Source: Streptomyces sp. NBC_01707 (GTDB lineage Bacteria; Actinomycetota; Actinomycetes; Streptomycetales; Streptomycetaceae). From it: DNA of 64,000 nucleotides. Positions 63,357 through 64,000 of the stretch are shown here, one piece after another. The position numbers and the translations under genes were made by a program. The stretch spans positions 8,246,001 to 8,310,000 of the forward strand of contig NZ_CP109190.1 in the NCBI RefSeq assembly GCF_041438805.1. Reading direction: 5' to 3'. How positions within the stretch are numbered: position 1 is the first letter of the stretch; each line of letters begins with the position of its first letter. Below the pieces are notes generated by a model. The model was not told where the DNA came from, did not search any database, and worked only from the letters and a program-made list of their open reading frames with translations.

Positions 63357-63370
63357 GGAACCGGTTACAG
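63357..63370. promoter_or_regulatory. LacI-type operator candidate
   Basis: GGAACCGGTTACAG contains the palindrome AACCGGTT and repeats the TGTAACCG half-site seen at 63271-63280. It lies between the promoter and the dehydrogenase SD. Confidence 0.55.
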
Positions 63371-63387
63371 GCAAGGAGTGGGCATTC

Positions 63388-64000
63388 GTGGCCGACCGAC
63401 CAACCGCCGTGCTGGCCATGGGACTTGACGTCGCCCCAGCGGTGTTCCCGCCCGGGCTGCGTGAACGGCTCCGGCGCTGCGTCGATTTGACGGACGAGCC
63501 GCTGACCGGATCGCTCACCGGAACGGAAGCGGGCGCCGTCCTCGCCGATACCCAGCTCCTGATCACCGGCTGGGGCTGCCCGCCGCTCGCCGCGGACGTA
63601 CTGGCCCTGGCACCACGGCTGCAGGCGATCGTCCACTCCGCGGGGTCGGTCAAGAGCCTGGTCACGGAGGCGGTGTGGGAGCGCGGTCTGCTCGTCTCCT
63701 CGGCGGCGGACGCCAACGCGGGCCCCGTCGTGGACTACACGGTCGCCGTCATCACCCTCGCCTCGAAGCGTGCTCTGTCCACCGCCGCGCGCTATGGGGA
63801 GAGTTGGCCCGCGTTCTCGGAGCGGGAGGGTGCGGACGGCCGGACGGTCGGCATCATCGGCGCCTCCCGTATCGGCCGCGGCGTGCTCGCCCGGCTCTCC
63901 GCTTCGGACAGCGACTACCGGCTTCTGCTCGCCGACCCGTACGTCACCCGGCGGGAGGCCGCGTCTCTGGGTGCTGAGCTGGTCCCGCTCGACGAACTCT
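63388..64000 (+). CDS. D-isomer-specific 2-hydroxyacid dehydrogenase, N-terminal part
   Basis: From GTG 63388 (SD AAGGAG about 9 bases upstream) the frame is open to the window end, giving 204 residues. It shares the layout and many residues of the 33103 paralogue: LLITGWGCPPLAADVLALAP, IVHSAGSVKSLVTEAVWERG, SSAADANAGPVVDYTVAVIT, and the NAD motif TVGIIGASRIGRGVLARL. The catalytic Arg/Glu/His lie beyond the edge. It is divergent from a LacI-controlled sugar operon. Confidence 0.88.
   Translation, partial: MADRPTAVLAMGLDVAPAVFPPGLRERLRRCVDLTDEPLTGSLTGTEAGAVLADTQLLITGWGCPPLAADVLALAPRLQAIVHSAGSVKSLVTEAVWERGLLVSSAADANAGPVVDYTVAVITLASKRALSTAARYGESWPAFSEREGADGRTVGIIGASRIGRGVLARLSASDSDYRLLLADPYVTRREAASLGAELVPLDEL

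Overview
The window is high-GC actinobacterial DNA and is almost certainly from a Streptomyces chromosome. Evidence includes GC-rich third codon positions, frequent GTG starts, ATGA/GTGA start-stop overlaps, an intact relative of the Streptomyces glycosidase Endo H, and ECF41-type sigma factors with fused SnoaL-like domains. There is no CRISPR array, rRNA, complete tRNA or recognisable antibiotic gene cluster.

Layout. 1-9.5 kb: the end of a MacB-like efflux operon, a scrap of tRNA-Arg, a ClC channel, a decayed DUF2252 gene, a DUF6011 mini-protein, thioesterase TesB, a Ski2-like helicase and a membrane metal-dependent hydrolase. 9.5-22 kb: a nucleoside hydrolase remnant, a HAD protein, a heterodimeric ABC exporter with complementary ATP-site defects, an L,D-transpeptidase lipoprotein, a D-lactate-dehydrogenase-like flavin/Fe-S enzyme, a MarR/ABC-exporter pair with a visible operator, a 19-residue hydrophobic peptide gene and MltG. 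22-28 kb: a flavin monooxygenase, then the sulfonate operon ssuC-B-A-D, preceded by an apparently leaderless 27-codon leader peptide gene and a hairpin, then a YjbQ protein. 28-32 kb: truncated gene remnants around an intact Endo H gene. 32-40 kb: a sugar-uptake and glycan-catabolism locus (DeoR/LacI-type regulator, 2-hydroxyacid dehydrogenase, binding protein, two permeases, YesL-like membrane protein, heparinase II/III).

40-54 kb is an accessory region: fragments of three transposase families, a decayed homogentisate dioxygenase gene, and an ECF41 sigma-factor network. It has one intact ECF41 gene, one pseudogene that lost region 4, and one ECF41-like gene with an eroded region 4. Three sites match the ECF41 promoter TGTCACA-N16-CGTC exactly, upstream of an amidohydrolase, the third sigma gene and a double SnoaL protein. 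A carboxymuconolactone decarboxylase, the classic ECF41 partner, lies beside the pseudogene. The same region has TetR/hemerythrin/PPOX and Rrf2 genes and a near-identical palindrome at two loci.

54-64 kb: an aldo/keto reductase, a membrane Ser/Thr kinase with a PQQ-like repeat sensor domain, and a second sugar locus (LacI regulator, Tat lipoprotein binding protein, two permeases). This locus is divergent from a second 2-hydroxyacid dehydrogenase cut by the window end. Both divergent promoters carry a LacI-type half operator between -35 and -10.
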